64,000 bases of DNA from Fibrobacteraceae bacterium (GCA_017625775.1 JAGAKE010000003.1:82575-146574), one strand, 5' to 3'. Numbered from the stretch's first letter, positions 19,173 through 28,444 are shown. Notes: a model not told the origin generated them from the sequence alone. A program made the numbers and translations.

Positions 19173-20408
19173 TTAGAAAGCATATTTTTTTTGGCGAAAA
19201 GCATCGTAAGCAAGAATTGCTGTGAAAACAATTTCTCCAGAAAGAACAAATAATGCTGTTTTTTCAACACCGTAAAAAGATATTCCTAAAAAGCAACCTA
19301 TAATATTGCAAAGGCCTCCAATTGCAATAAAACTAACGTATTTCCAAACTTGTTTTTCTTTAAGAAGCATAGATATATAAGGCAATCGTATGGCTTGGAA
19401 TAATAAAGAAAGCGTAAGAAGTTGAAGAATTTCGGAGGAGGCTTTTAGAACTTCATTTGTCCATGGAGCTGCAAAGAATAAAACTTGTAAAATTTTGTGG
19501 GGAAAAAGAAAAATGGGTAGGCAAACGACTGCAATAAATAGGAAAAAGAGGAGCTGGTCTTTTATATGAATTTTTCCGTCATTTGTTTTATGAAGAGATA
19601 TTAAAGAAGATGAAATGAAATGAACCATTAAGCCTGAGGCCAAGACGATTAATTTATTAGCAAAGTTATAAGCGCTTAAATAAGTAGAAGAAGCAAAGGA
19701 ATCTACAAAGTAAAGCCCTGCTGGTAAATAAGCGAAACTAGCTAAACTAGCAAGAGCATACGGAAGAGCGGCTTTGTACATTAATGCAATAAATTTGATT
19801 GTTCGTTTTGTGAATTTAAAAAGCTTTCGATTAAAAGCATTTGAAACTCCAAAAGCCCAAGCCGGTAATGCAGAAAGAACCATGCAAAGGGCAATACCCT
19901 CTATACTTTCGATTCGGAAATAAATCAAGGCAATAGCCATAATAGAGGCATAAGAACAAGTATGAAGAATTTTTGAAATCAGTAATTTTTTCCAAAAAGA
20001 GGCGCAAGTAAAATACCAATCAAAGAAAGCGTGCTGTAAAATCAATCCCGGAATCATAATCAGTTCTGCAAAAAAAATTGGATGGTGACGCCGCACTAAA
20101 AATACAAAGGCGAACATAAGTCCTGCCGTAAAAAGGGAAGCAAAGAAACGAAGTTGTAGAATATTTACGAAAAGTTTTCCCTGCGTGGCTCGTTTGGCAA
20201 AAAAAGCCAAAATTAAAGTAGCCATTCCAAAATCAGCAACGGCAGAAAAAATCATAAAATCGTTTTGCAGAATACCAAAAAATCCATAACGTTCATTTCC
20301 TAAGTTTTTGGCAATAAAATTCTGTACCAAAAAACCTGTTCCTTGAATTAACAGATTTACAAATGAAAGGAAAACGCCAATTTTGATATTTTTCAAAACG
20401 GAAAGCAT
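19173..20408 (-). CDS. Polysaccharide flippase (Wzx / MATE-like translocase)
   Basis: A 411-residue protein with about twelve hydrophobic segments. The N-terminus VLKNIKIGVFLSFVNLLIQG followed by the NLGNERYGFFGILQ segment is characteristic of polysaccharide_synt / Wzx proteins. It should flip lipid-linked oligosaccharide across the inner membrane before polymerisation. It converges with the 18560 gene, with only four bases between stops, and closes the polysaccharide locus. It is separated from Region 3 by a 230-base gap. Confidence 0.85.
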   Translation of the reverse strand: MLSVLKNIKIGVFLSFVNLLIQGTGFLVQNFIAKNLGNERYGFFGILQNDFMIFSAVADFGMATLILAFFAKRATQGKLFVNILQLRFFASLFTAGLMFAFVFLVRRHHPIFFAELIMIPGLILQHAFFDWYFTCASFWKKLLISKILHTCSYASIMAIALIYFRIESIEGIALCMVLSALPAWAFGVSNAFNRKLFKFTKRTIKFIALMYKAALPYALASLASFAYLPAGLYFVDSFASSTYLSAYNFANKLIVLASGLMVHFISSSLISLHKTNDGKIHIKDQLLFFLFIAVVCLPIFLFPHKILQVLFFAAPWTNEVLKASSEILQLLTLSLLFQAIRLPYISMLLKEKQVWKYVSFIAIGGLCNIIGCFLGISFYGVEKTALFVLSGEIVFTAILAYDAFRQKKYAF

Positions 20409-20604
20409 GTCAAAAAAAAGTAAAAATTCAATTTAAAGGGTAATATAAAAATTTGAACAGCAGAAAAATAATTTGTGTTTAATTAGAATCATTCATTCAA
20501 TAGAACTAAACTTTACGCAAAAAAAAGCCTTGTCAAAAAATGTGACATACAGTATAATTTTGCAAGGTAAATATAATGAGTGTTTTTGAAGAGTTGTAAA
20601 AAAA

Positions 20605-20626
20605 GGCCTCGGCTTGCGCCGAGGTC
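20605..20626 (-). terminator. Terminator of the VTC/HlyD/TolC operon
   Basis: CCTCGGC (20607-20613) pairs perfectly with GCCGAGG (20618-20624) around TTGC. On the minus strand the stem is followed by seven T residues (complement of 20598-20604). It lies 14 bases beyond the stop of the lamin-tail gene. The rest of 20409-20604 shows no gene. Confidence 0.8.
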
Positions 20627-20639
20627 TAAGTAATAGAAA

Positions 20640-22199
20640 TTATTTTTCGCCAGGAGTTGGTAAATTTGCCGTCCATGCTCCAGGATCACTTCCTGGCATA
20701 GAATAATCGGCTCGATGTAAACTCATTCCCATGCCATCGGCTTCTTCAGACCAAAGGCCATCATCAGAATAGAGCACCACATCTGACCAACGATAGCACC
20801 AATCAATCGCATTTGGCTTTGTTAAGTCTTCTACAAAAGCGTAAGGTTCCTTTACGAGAATTTGTTCGCCTCGGTTAGAAATTTTTCCTGAATATTTTTG
20901 AAGAACAACATCTTTTGAAAGTGTTGCTGCATAGGCCTCTAAATCTAAAATATTTGTGTCTGGAAGCATTAACAAAAGACCACCCGCAGGAATGCTAAGT
21001 GTTTCTAAATCAGAATCTCCTAGACCGCTAATTTCCCAAACGCCTGTTTTGCTTCCAATAGGTAATGAAAGTGTTACTGCGGAATCTGCAGTGTTTATGA
21101 TTTCAATAAATTCTAATTGGCCTTCTGGAGGATTGTAAAAAATTTCATTGACATAAAGTGGCCCAGATAATAATTCAGAAACGTTCTTCTTTTCAGGAGT
21201 AGCTTTTTTCAAACTTCCCTGCATAAGAGAGCCGTCAGAAAGTTCTAAAATGCCTGCTGTTCCCGAAGGAGTCGCTGGGTATTCTAGACCAGTTTCCGAA
21301 AGAGTCCAGGTACCATTTACATATTCGCGTAAATAGAGATTTTCGCCGCGTTTTAGCAAAAGAAGATCGTCTTCAAATTGTTCTTGTTTGAGAACAAAGT
21401 AACTTTCGGCAGGCACGATACTTCCTTCAGGAATGCTTAATGTATCGCCTCGGCGGCTAGCAATTAGAAGCCAACCAGAAATATCAACATCGTTTTTTCC
21501 TGAATTATAGAATTCAATCCAATCTTCAGAGCCATCTGTTGGGGCAACCTCGTTTATGCGAACAGTTAAAGGAGCATAAACTTCATCTTCGCTAGAGCCT
21601 GGATTGCCTCCATTCTTTTTGCTTGCAGCCCAGTTATTTGGCATAGAAGCATTTCCGCCTAAGAATACAAGTGAAGAACCGGCTCCATCAGCAAGACTTG
21701 GCCAAGGGGGAGAGTTATCAAAGGAACAATCAATGTCGCCAGCTCCGCGTAATTTTACAGAAATGACATCGCCACCATTGGATAATTTTTCGACTTCGCC
21801 TTTATTGTCATTATTCCAAGGTCCAAATAAACGACCATTAAAATCAGGGTATGCCTTTTTGAATGCATCAAGGTCTCCAGTTACAACAAGGCGTTCACCT
21901 TTTTTCATGGGTTCTTCTGGGAAGTTGTATTCTACAGCACCATCTAAACGAAGTTCAGAAAGAGCCATGTTTTCAAGATCCTCGCCAGATTCAATATAAA
22001 TTTCAACCCATTCTACAAGCGAATCTGGGTGATGGTACATGATTTCAGAACATGCCATTTGAGTGAGTGGTTTTGAATCGCTAGGAGAATTTCCATCGCC
22101 GTTTCCTGAGGAACTAGAAGATGAATCGTCGCTACAAGCAATCAATGCAGAGGATGCTAAACATAGAAGCATCGAGTATTTTAAAGGATTTAGATTCAT
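20640..22199 (-). CDS. Lamin-tail domain lipoprotein
   Basis: A 519-residue lipoprotein: signal peptide with lipobox LIAC at residues 19-22, then a serine-rich linker (DDSSSSSSGNGDGNSPSDS), then at least three lamin-tail-like units. Their starts read CSEIMYHHPDSLVEWVEIY, VRINEVAPTDGSEDWIEFYN and YVNEIFYNPPEGQLEFIEI, and the second is followed by DVDISGWLL, the usual LTD strand. Bacterial LTD proteins are surface proteins of mostly unknown role. It is the last gene of the five-gene operon starting at 26190, with a 43-base gap after the VTC gene. Such domains often occur with CotH kinases, but no CotH motif is seen here. Confidence 0.85.
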   Translation of the reverse strand: MNLNPLKYSMLLCLASSALIACSDDSSSSSSGNGDGNSPSDSKPLTQMACSEIMYHHPDSLVEWVEIYIESGEDLENMALSELRLDGAVEYNFPEEPMKKGERLVVTGDLDAFKKAYPDFNGRLFGPWNNDNKGEVEKLSNGGDVISVKLRGAGDIDCSFDNSPPWPSLADGAGSSLVFLGGNASMPNNWAASKKNGGNPGSSEDEVYAPLTVRINEVAPTDGSEDWIEFYNSGKNDVDISGWLLIASRRGDTLSIPEGSIVPAESYFVLKQEQFEDDLLLLKRGENLYLREYVNGTWTLSETGLEYPATPSGTAGILELSDGSLMQGSLKKATPEKKNVSELLSGPLYVNEIFYNPPEGQLEFIEIINTADSAVTLSLPIGSKTGVWEISGLGDSDLETLSIPAGGLLLMLPDTNILDLEAYAATLSKDVVLQKYSGKISNRGEQILVKEPYAFVEDLTKPNAIDWCYRWSDVVLYSDDGLWSEEADGMGMSLHRADYSMPGSDPGAWTANLPTPGEK

Positions 22200-22242
22200 A
22201 AGACTCCTTCTGTTTATATAGGGAATATACTTTTTTCTAGTT

Positions 22243-23067
22243 CTAATCAGAAAAATTTCCCGCTAAGTGAGTGTAATTTGGAGTACGAAAACCCCTAGGG
22301 TTTTCATAAACTCTTTGCCATTCTGCGGCGGCATTCCCAAATTTTGAAAATCCGGCTAATTTTAAATTGAGCATGTGAATTAAATCCATCATCCAAAATG
22401 GAACTTGAGAACAAGGGCATTTTAATTCGAGAACAGCGTCACAACCAGGCGCAAAAAAACGAGGTAATCCAGTAGAATGCATGTAACGAGGATCTACAGT
22501 ATAATCAAAACCATTTTCTTCGCGGAATCGCATACAAGTATCAATGGTTACTCTTGAGTATTCTTCTGTGGTGCTGAACCAAGCTCGCCTTTTATATTGA
22601 GTTAATAATCTTGGATTAGCGTTAAACGTTTTTACTTTATATAAGTATTCTTCTAAATATTTTCGGTCGCGTTCTGTTTTTACAGGCCATTCTTCAGGGG
22701 AATGATTAAATACAAATGAAGGATTTTCTCCTTTAATAGTAGCTCTGCTTTTAAAACAAACATTTCGGATTTTTCTTTTTACTTCAAAGTGGAAAGTTCC
22801 TTTTGGGTCGGGATGTTCTCCATAGGTTCTGATTCGCATATTAAATCTATCAAGCAACCTTGATTTTTTCCATCTTAAAAAAGTCCAATTAGGAGAATCA
22901 AGATAAAGATTGGTTATCCAATAAAAACCACCTGGCGTGATTTTTGAATAATAATCTTCTTCGCAATATGGTGAAATAATTTGACCAATAAGATCAGCCC
23001 ACTCCACAGGAATGTGGTATTTTAATTCAAAACGTTCTAGTAGGCTAAATCCACGGGCTCCCGCCAT
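22243..23067 (-). CDS. VTC-domain protein (polyphosphate-polymerase-like)
   Basis: About 274 residues forming one VTC domain, the tunnel fold of the yeast Vtc4 polyphosphate polymerase. Visible strand motifs in order: ERFELKYHIP, NLYLDSPNW, FNMRIRTYGEH, FHFEVKRKIR, LLTQYKRRAWF, RVTIDTCMRF and AVLELKCPC, carrying the Glu/Lys/Arg residues that line the tunnel and bind triphosphate and metal. The start chosen is ATG 23067, which overlaps the upstream stop (TAATG) and has GGGAG just upstream; ATG 23082 would add five residues. There are no SPX or membrane segments, so it is a soluble cytoplasmic enzyme candidate. Confidence 0.88.
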   Translation of the reverse strand: MAGARGFSLLERFELKYHIPVEWADLIGQIISPYCEEDYYSKITPGGFYWITNLYLDSPNWTFLRWKKSRLLDRFNMRIRTYGEHPDPKGTFHFEVKRKIRNVCFKSRATIKGENPSFVFNHSPEEWPVKTERDRKYLEEYLYKVKTFNANPRLLTQYKRRAWFSTTEEYSRVTIDTCMRFREENGFDYTVDPRYMHSTGLPRFFAPGCDAVLELKCPCSQVPFWMMDLIHMLNLKLAGFSKFGNAAAEWQRVYENPRGFRTPNYTHLAGNFSD

Positions 23068-24389
23068 TAACGATTCTCCCATTCAAAATGTTTGGAAATA
23101 TCTTTTGCGGCTAGCTTCCCAGCGTAATCCAAGATAATTAAATAGCGAGAATAAATTTCGTATTCTAATTCAAGCGCTTTCATTTCACTTTCAAGAGACA
23201 CATCTTTAGCTCGCAATAATAATAATGGGTCTGAACCAGAACGAGCAGCAAACTCTTCAAATACATCGCCAGCATCAACACGTTCTACAAAGTTTTTTTG
23301 AACGTTACGTTGAGCGATTAAAGCAAGAGTTTCTTCACGAATACGTGCTACTTTTTGAGTGATGTCTCGTTTCTCATCTAAATAATCACTTTCGGCTTCA
23401 AGGACGTCTAATTGCCTTTTTGTTTCATCTCCACCATCAGTGCCAAAGAATGGTAAACGTAGTGAAAGGGTGGCGTAAAATTTATCTCGCGTGCGTCGGT
23501 CGTCATCTTTTTTAGTGATTTTCCATTCTTTATCTGCGACAGCAACTTTATTTTCGTAATCATAGGAATATGTTCCTGTTTTTACAGAATCGTATTCATA
23601 AGAGCCGAAGGAATGTTTGTACCCAATTCCAATGGAAGAAATGATTTTGTTCGCTCCTGTTTTTTCTTGTTCGTATTGTTTTGATTCTACATTCCATTTT
23701 TGTTTTGCCATAGCGACTGCTGGGTAAGTATCATCAACAATGAGATTCCCTTTTAATATAGATTCAATTTCTGAAATGCTTGGAAGAAATCCTGAATCTA
23801 ATGCAACAGAATCAAACTCCACCCAAGAACGAAATTTCATTTCAATATCGCGCAAAGCATTACTGTCTGCGATGAGTTTTGCTTGCAATTCAGATTCTCG
23901 TTCAAGAGCGCTAATTAAGTTGTCTGGACTAAATGTTTCGCTTCCACTTTTTAAATGCAAAACTTCAAGTCTATCTTTATTTACGGTTTCCATATCCCAA
24001 TGCAATTGTTGTTTGCGCTTTTGGGTTAAATAACGGAGCGCCCTTTCGTATCTTTCATAAACAAAGTAAGATCTATAAAAGTCGGCACGACTTTGTTGGT
24101 AAGAACTTTGAGCTTCCCAATAAGATTTTGTGCTGTTGCCTTCTCCAAATACTTTTGGTTTAAAACGGAGTTCAAAATCGTGTTCCATAAAGCCAAAGCC
24201 ATCAAGTTTATATTGGAGTTCAAGGCTATTCCATAATTTTACAGAAGTGCCTGTTTGAATGGCGTTCTTTTTCTTTTCTCCTGCTAAAACGGCAGGCTCT
24301 GTTTCAACAGAACTTATTAACCGCTCAAAAGTTAATGGCTCGGCAGCAATCGGTAAAGCGAAAAATAATCCTAGAAGTAGTTGTTTCAT
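23067..24389 (-). CDS. TolC-like outer-membrane efflux protein
   Basis: A 440-residue protein with an N-terminal signal peptide (MKQLLLGLFFALPIAAEP) and long helical, repeat-like halves rich in Ala, Glu, Lys and Arg, as in TolC-family channels. A beta-type segment ISSIGIGYKHSFGSYEY and DKFYATLSLRLPFFG precede the second helical hairpin. Family resemblance is moderate. Neighbours support it: the HlyD-like adaptor lies 21 bases upstream and the VTC gene overlaps by one base. It would form the outer-membrane exit of a tripartite assembly. Confidence 0.8.
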   Translation of the reverse strand: MKQLLLGLFFALPIAAEPLTFERLISSVETEPAVLAGEKKKNAIQTGTSVKLWNSLELQYKLDGFGFMEHDFELRFKPKVFGEGNSTKSYWEAQSSYQQSRADFYRSYFVYERYERALRYLTQKRKQQLHWDMETVNKDRLEVLHLKSGSETFSPDNLISALERESELQAKLIADSNALRDIEMKFRSWVEFDSVALDSGFLPSISEIESILKGNLIVDDTYPAVAMAKQKWNVESKQYEQEKTGANKIISSIGIGYKHSFGSYEYDSVKTGTYSYDYENKVAVADKEWKITKKDDDRRTRDKFYATLSLRLPFFGTDGGDETKRQLDVLEAESDYLDEKRDITQKVARIREETLALIAQRNVQKNFVERVDAGDVFEEFAARSGSDPLLLLRAKDVSLESEMKALELEYEIYSRYLIILDYAGKLAAKDISKHFEWENR

Positions 24390-24410
24390 TTGTTCCTCAT
24401 CTAGTGAATT

Positions 24411-25505
24411 TTAAGGTGCTGTTACCGAAAGAGAGTCATTATTTGCCGATGTATTTAAAAGGTTTTTCCAATCAGGAAGTTCTGTGATGGAAACTTTTTC
24501 TCCAAGAAGAAATCCACTATTTTCTGGAATAGCTACATTCACTTCTCTTCCATACATTGGAAAATCAGGAGACTTTAAAAGGCGTAGAGGGAATGGAACA
24601 ATTTGGCTACTCATTCCAACGATTTTACCGCGTACTTTAGATTGAGTTCCAAGAGTTGATACTTCTACTTCATCACCGACTTCAATTTTACTATGTAGAT
24701 TTTCGTGAAGATAGCCACGAACAAGAGAAGGCTCTTTTCTAGTGAGAGTCATTAAAGGATTAAAGGAAGAAACTTTTTCTCCGTCTCGAGCGAGAATGGA
24801 GCCAACGACCCATTCGCCTTTAGCCAAAATCGTTTGTTCTTTCATTTCTTGTTGCAAACGTTCTAATTCTTTTTGCAAAAGCTTTGCTTCCGAAGCGTTA
24901 GATTCTGCTTGTTTTCCTTTGCTTCCTCGTAACAAGCGAATTTGAGTAGCTGCATTGGCTTCTAAAACAGAAAGTTCCTTTTTCATACTTTGAATTCGTG
25001 CTGCCATAGCATCATTTTCGCTAGATGGTCCTGTTCCAGAAAGAGATTTTAAACGAGCGGCTATCGCGAGATTTTGCTTGTATTCTGATTCTAATTTTTG
25101 AATTTCAAACTTGAGTGTATTTCGACGCGTATCTAAATCAGCTTTGATTTCTGCCACTTTTTGATCTACAGAAGCCATTGAAACATTTCCTCTGCCTTCA
25201 AGTGCGTCTAATTCCCTTTTAAGTTCGTTCATACGAAGCGCTAAATCTGGACGACTAAGTTCTATTAGGGTATCACCGTCTTTTACTTCTTCACCGACTT
25301 CTACATGCAATTTGATGACTTCAACCGCAGAAGGAACACTTACTGTAATCGCTGTAGCTTCAGCAATTCCGCTAAAGACTACATCACTTCCTTTGGTGAC
25401 ATAAGAAACAGAAATAATCGCTGCAAGAGAAAGAGTCCATGCAATGCCCATTTTTTTGGAGACGATTGTTTTTCTATCAAAGAAGGCGTGGATTTTTTCA
25501 AACAT
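24411..25505 (-). CDS. HlyD-like membrane-fusion (periplasmic adaptor) protein
   Basis: A 364-residue protein with one N-terminal membrane anchor (residues 22-41), then a biotinyl-lipoyl-like half motif (IKLHVEVGEEVKDGDTLIEL), a long coiled coil at about 75-230 (VDQKVAEIKADLDTRRNTLK and KLLQKELERLQQEMKEQTI), and the second lipoyl half plus beta barrel (KGEWVVGSILARDGEKVSSF). This is the normal order of an MFP. No RND, ABC or MFS pump gene is adjacent: the only membrane neighbour is the DUF4956 protein, one base upstream. Confidence 0.88.
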   Translation of the reverse strand: MFEKIHAFFDRKTIVSKKMGIAWTLSLAAIISVSYVTKGSDVVFSGIAEATAITVSVPSAVEVIKLHVEVGEEVKDGDTLIELSRPDLALRMNELKRELDALEGRGNVSMASVDQKVAEIKADLDTRRNTLKFEIQKLESEYKQNLAIAARLKSLSGTGPSSENDAMAARIQSMKKELSVLEANAATQIRLLRGSKGKQAESNASEAKLLQKELERLQQEMKEQTILAKGEWVVGSILARDGEKVSSFNPLMTLTRKEPSLVRGYLHENLHSKIEVGDEVEVSTLGTQSKVRGKIVGMSSQIVPFPLRLLKSPDFPMYGREVNVAIPENSGFLLGEKVSITELPDWKNLLNTSANNDSLSVTAP

Positions 25506-25506
25506 A

Positions 25507-26190
25507 TTACATCTCCGTTACAGCATCTTGCATCATGAAATTTACATCGGAAACGCCTTCTATAGAAGATAAAGCGGAAAGAACTTCTGCCGCGGGATGC
25601 TTTCTTGATAAGCGGACTTGGTAAGCTACATCCATTCTTTCTCCTCCATCAACTTCTCGCATAGTAATTAGAACAAACGTTCGAATGTTTGCTTTCATCA
25701 CTTTTTCTACAGCAAGCCTAGCCTCGCTTTCGTTGGGCATGGCAAATCGTAACATGCCGTCATAAAAATGCCTTGTGCCAAGCCCTGTTCCGCTTAATAT
25801 AAAGGCGACAATACAAAAAGCGAGAGTTCCACCTGCAGCAACGCCCCAAGCAAAAACACCGCAGCCAATTCCTGCGCCGAGGGCTGCAAAAAGGAACATG
25901 ATGTCTCTAGGGTCTTTAAAACTAGTTCGGAAGCGGACAATAGAAAGAGCTCCAAGCATTCCGAGACCGCGCCCAACGTTGTCGCCAATAGCTTGCATTA
26001 CGGTAGCAGAAACTACAGTAGAGAGTACGAGCGCCTGGACGAAATTTCTAGAATAAGATAATCCTTTAAATGTCTTTTCGTATGTCCAACCAATAAGAGA
26101 CGAAAGAACAAACGCTAAAAGAAGTGTGTAAACCATGGTCACCAAAGTAGGATGAGCCGTGCTAGATTGGACTGCCATGAGGTCAAGCAT
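25507..26190 (-). CDS. DUF4956 membrane protein (polyphosphate-associated, MgtC-like region)
   Basis: A 227-residue protein with four hydrophobic segments (about 17-34, 48-66, 95-115 and 117-136) and a cytoplasmic ferredoxin-like C-terminal half (150-227). The motif GRGLGMLGALSIVRFRTSFKDPRDIMFLFAALGAGIG (in two parts) is characteristic of DUF4956 proteins. These genes are often found beside VTC-domain genes. It is the first gene of the operon; GGAG is placed five bases before ATG 26190. Its biochemical role is unknown. It is the only candidate for an inner-membrane partner of the HlyD/TolC pair here. Confidence 0.85.
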   Translation of the reverse strand: MLDLMAVQSSTAHPTLVTMVYTLLLAFVLSSLIGWTYEKTFKGLSYSRNFVQALVLSTVVSATVMQAIGDNVGRGLGMLGALSIVRFRTSFKDPRDIMFLFAALGAGIGCGVFAWGVAAGGTLAFCIVAFILSGTGLGTRHFYDGMLRFAMPNESEARLAVEKVMKANIRTFVLITMREVDGGERMDVAYQVRLSRKHPAAEVLSALSSIEGVSDVNFMMQDAVTEM

Positions 26191-26436
26191 AAATGCTCCA
26201 ATATGAAAAGAATAAAGTTACCATAAAAGTTATTTTCTTCTAAGGAAAAACAGAGTGAAATTTTTGTAAAAAACATCAGAAAATGGGTAAAAATAGAAGT
26301 GTTATGAGAGAAAAAGTCCCTTTTTAACATAAAAGAAGTAAAAAGAAAGAAAAATTCATTTTATAACGAGGTTTTTAGCGGTTGTTTTTTTGGGAATTTT
26401 TATTTATATATTCGAGAAAATCACCAAGGAGTATAT

Positions 26437-27015
26437 ATGTCAAAGTCCATTAAGGGAACTCAAACAGAAAAGAATCTTCTCAAGGCTTTTGCCGGCGAAT
26501 CTCAAGCTCGCAATCGTTACACATATTTTGCTGGCGTTGCAAAAAAAGAAGGGCTTGTACAAATTTCTTCAATTTTTGAAGAAACGGCTAATCAGGAAAA
26601 AGAACACGCTAAACGTTTTTGGAAGTTTCTGGAAGGTGGTTGCGTTGAAATTACAGCTTCTTACCCAGCAGGAGTTTCTTCTAATACTTTAGATAACTTG
26701 AAGGCAGCAGCAGACGGCGAAAATGAAGAATGGCATGATTTGTATCCAGAATTTGCCAAAGTTGCTCGTGAAGAAGGTTTTGAAGCAGTCGCTCTTGCTT
26801 TTGAAAATATCAGCGTTGCAGAAAAACAACACGAAAAACGTTATCGTGATTTATACAACAATCTCGCTGAAGGCAAAGTCTTTAAACGTGATGGTGTAGT
26901 TACATGGCGTTGCCGTAATTGTGGATTCTTGCATGAAGGCTTAGAAGCTCCAGAAGTTTGCCCAGCTTGTTTGCATCCTCAGGCTCATTTTGAATTACTT
27001 GGAGAAAACTGGTAA
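26437..27015 (+). CDS. Rubrerythrin
   Basis: A 192-residue non-haem iron protein that reduces hydrogen peroxide in anaerobes. The N-terminal ferritin-like four-helix domain has ExxH-type motifs such as EETANQEKEHAKRFW and ENISVAEKQHEKRY, which bind the di-iron site. The C-terminal rubredoxin-like domain has CRNC near residue 157 and CPAC near residue 174. It is a monocistronic unit: AAGGAG sits before ATG 26437 and a bidirectional terminator follows. Fits an anaerobic host. Confidence 0.95.
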   Translation: MSKSIKGTQTEKNLLKAFAGESQARNRYTYFAGVAKKEGLVQISSIFEETANQEKEHAKRFWKFLEGGCVEITASYPAGVSSNTLDNLKAAADGENEEWHDLYPEFAKVAREEGFEAVALAFENISVAEKQHEKRYRDLYNNLAEGKVFKRDGVVTWRCRNCGFLHEGLEAPEVCPACLHPQAHFELLGENW

Positions 27016-27030
27016 TTTTTTCTTTATACA

Positions 27031-27064
27031 AAAAAGGCGGAAGAATAAACTCTTCCGCTTTTTT
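27031..27064. terminator. Bidirectional terminator between rubrerythrin and nhaA
   Basis: AAAAAGGCGGAAGA pairs with TCTTCCGCTTTTTT around ATAAAC, with one G-T pair. The T tract is present on the plus strand and the A tract serves as the minus-strand U tract, so it can stop both convergent transcripts. Confidence 0.85.
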
Positions 27065-27076
27065 TTATTCTATAAG

Positions 27077-28411
27077 TTATTTTTTTGAGCTTTTACCAAT
27101 AATGGAAAGATAAACTGTTCCTATAATCGCCGCACTAACACTTCCTAAAAGAATCCCTAGTTTTGCTGAATCCTGGCGAAGACCTGGGTCAAAAGCGAGA
27201 CCTGCTACAAAGAGCGCCATGGTAAATCCGATACCTGCAAGCATACCACCGCCGAGAAGTGTGGTCCAAGAATACCCTGAAGGTCTTTTTGAAATACCGA
27301 TTTTTACAGCAAGGAAAGAGAAAATGAAAATGCCGATAGGTTTTCCTACAATCAAAGCAACAGCAACAGCAATCAACACAGGAACTTCAATACCGCCACC
27401 AAGCTTGATTTCAACACCTGCATTGGCAAGAGCAAAAACTGGCATAATCAGATAATTTACCCAAGGATTCAATGTTTTATAAAGACGTTCTTGTAAAGGA
27501 AGACTTTCACGAGCCCCTTTTTTCAGAGTATTAAAAATTTCAAATTTCTGGTGGCTATCAATGGCCGGGCCTCCTTGTAAGAAGTTACCGATTCGTGCTG
27601 TGTAATTAGCAAGTGTTTCACTCCCAACAATAGATTTTGCCGGGATTGAAAGGCCAAGGAGAACACCTGCAATTGTTGGGTGAACGCCACTTTTTACAAA
27701 TGCTGCCCAGACAACAATTCCTAAAACAAGGTGAATCATAAAGGAACGAACACCTAAACGGAAAAGAACGTTGATTAAAACAAGACAAGCAAATGCAACA
27801 CCAAGAGCCGTAAATACAACACCTTCACCAGAAGGGTAACCTATTGCGATCACGAGAATGGCTCCAATGTCATCAGCAATGGCGAGAGTCAAAATCATAA
27901 CGCGTAAAGCATGCGGTACTTTTTTGCCAAGAATCGCCATACACCCAACAACAAAGGCTATGTCTGTAGCTGTAGGAATTCCCCAGCCACGAGTGGCATC
28001 GGGAGGGCAAAGAGCTAAGAATATGAGCGCCGGAGCAAGCATCCCGCCAGCGGCAGCAATTATTGGAAGACTAGCTGCTTTGGGATCTCTTAACTCACCA
28101 TATGTGATTTCACCCTTAACTTCTAGACCAACCACAAAGAAGAAGAGCGTCATTAACGCATCGTTAATAATCCAATGCAAATCAGCTGAACCAGTCCAAG
28201 AACCAATGGTTAAAGATACTGCTTGATGGAAGAAATGTTTGTAGGAATCTGGAGAGAGATTCGCCCACAAAAGTGCCGCGATGGTCATAATGATAAGAAC
28301 AATACCGCCCGTCATTTCCATTCGGAGCAGGCGTTCTATCGGGGTAGTGATTTTCTGGATTGGGGAATCCGGAAGAAGCTTGTCTATGCTGTCGCTACTC
28401 GTGACTTTCAT
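27077..28411 (-). CDS. nhaA: Na+/H+ antiporter NhaA
   Basis: A 444-residue, roughly twelve-segment antiporter. Conserved motifs: GGIVLIIMTIAALLWANL, DALMTLFFFVVGLEVKGE (line of GLEVK), GWGIPTATDIAFVVG and LTLAIADDIGAILVIA, the last carrying the paired Asp residues of the Na+/H+ site. I chose ATG 28411 because AAGGA is correctly spaced upstream; the upstream ATG 28453 gives an unlikely 14-residue extension. It lies downstream of the PRPP synthetase gene on the same strand, separated by a GC-rich hairpin. Confidence 0.95.
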   Translation of the reverse strand: MKVTSSDSIDKLLPDSPIQKITTPIERLLRMEMTGGIVLIIMTIAALLWANLSPDSYKHFFHQAVSLTIGSWTGSADLHWIINDALMTLFFFVVGLEVKGEITYGELRDPKAASLPIIAAAGGMLAPALIFLALCPPDATRGWGIPTATDIAFVVGCMAILGKKVPHALRVMILTLAIADDIGAILVIAIGYPSGEGVVFTALGVAFACLVLINVLFRLGVRSFMIHLVLGIVVWAAFVKSGVHPTIAGVLLGLSIPAKSIVGSETLANYTARIGNFLQGGPAIDSHQKFEIFNTLKKGARESLPLQERLYKTLNPWVNYLIMPVFALANAGVEIKLGGGIEVPVLIAVAVALIVGKPIGIFIFSFLAVKIGISKRPSGYSWTTLLGGGMLAGIGFTMALFVAGLAFDPGLRQDSAKLGILLGSVSAAIIGTVYLSIIGKSSKK

Positions 28412-28444
28412 AGGGTTCCTTTTTGTTATGAAAAGTGAATCCAA

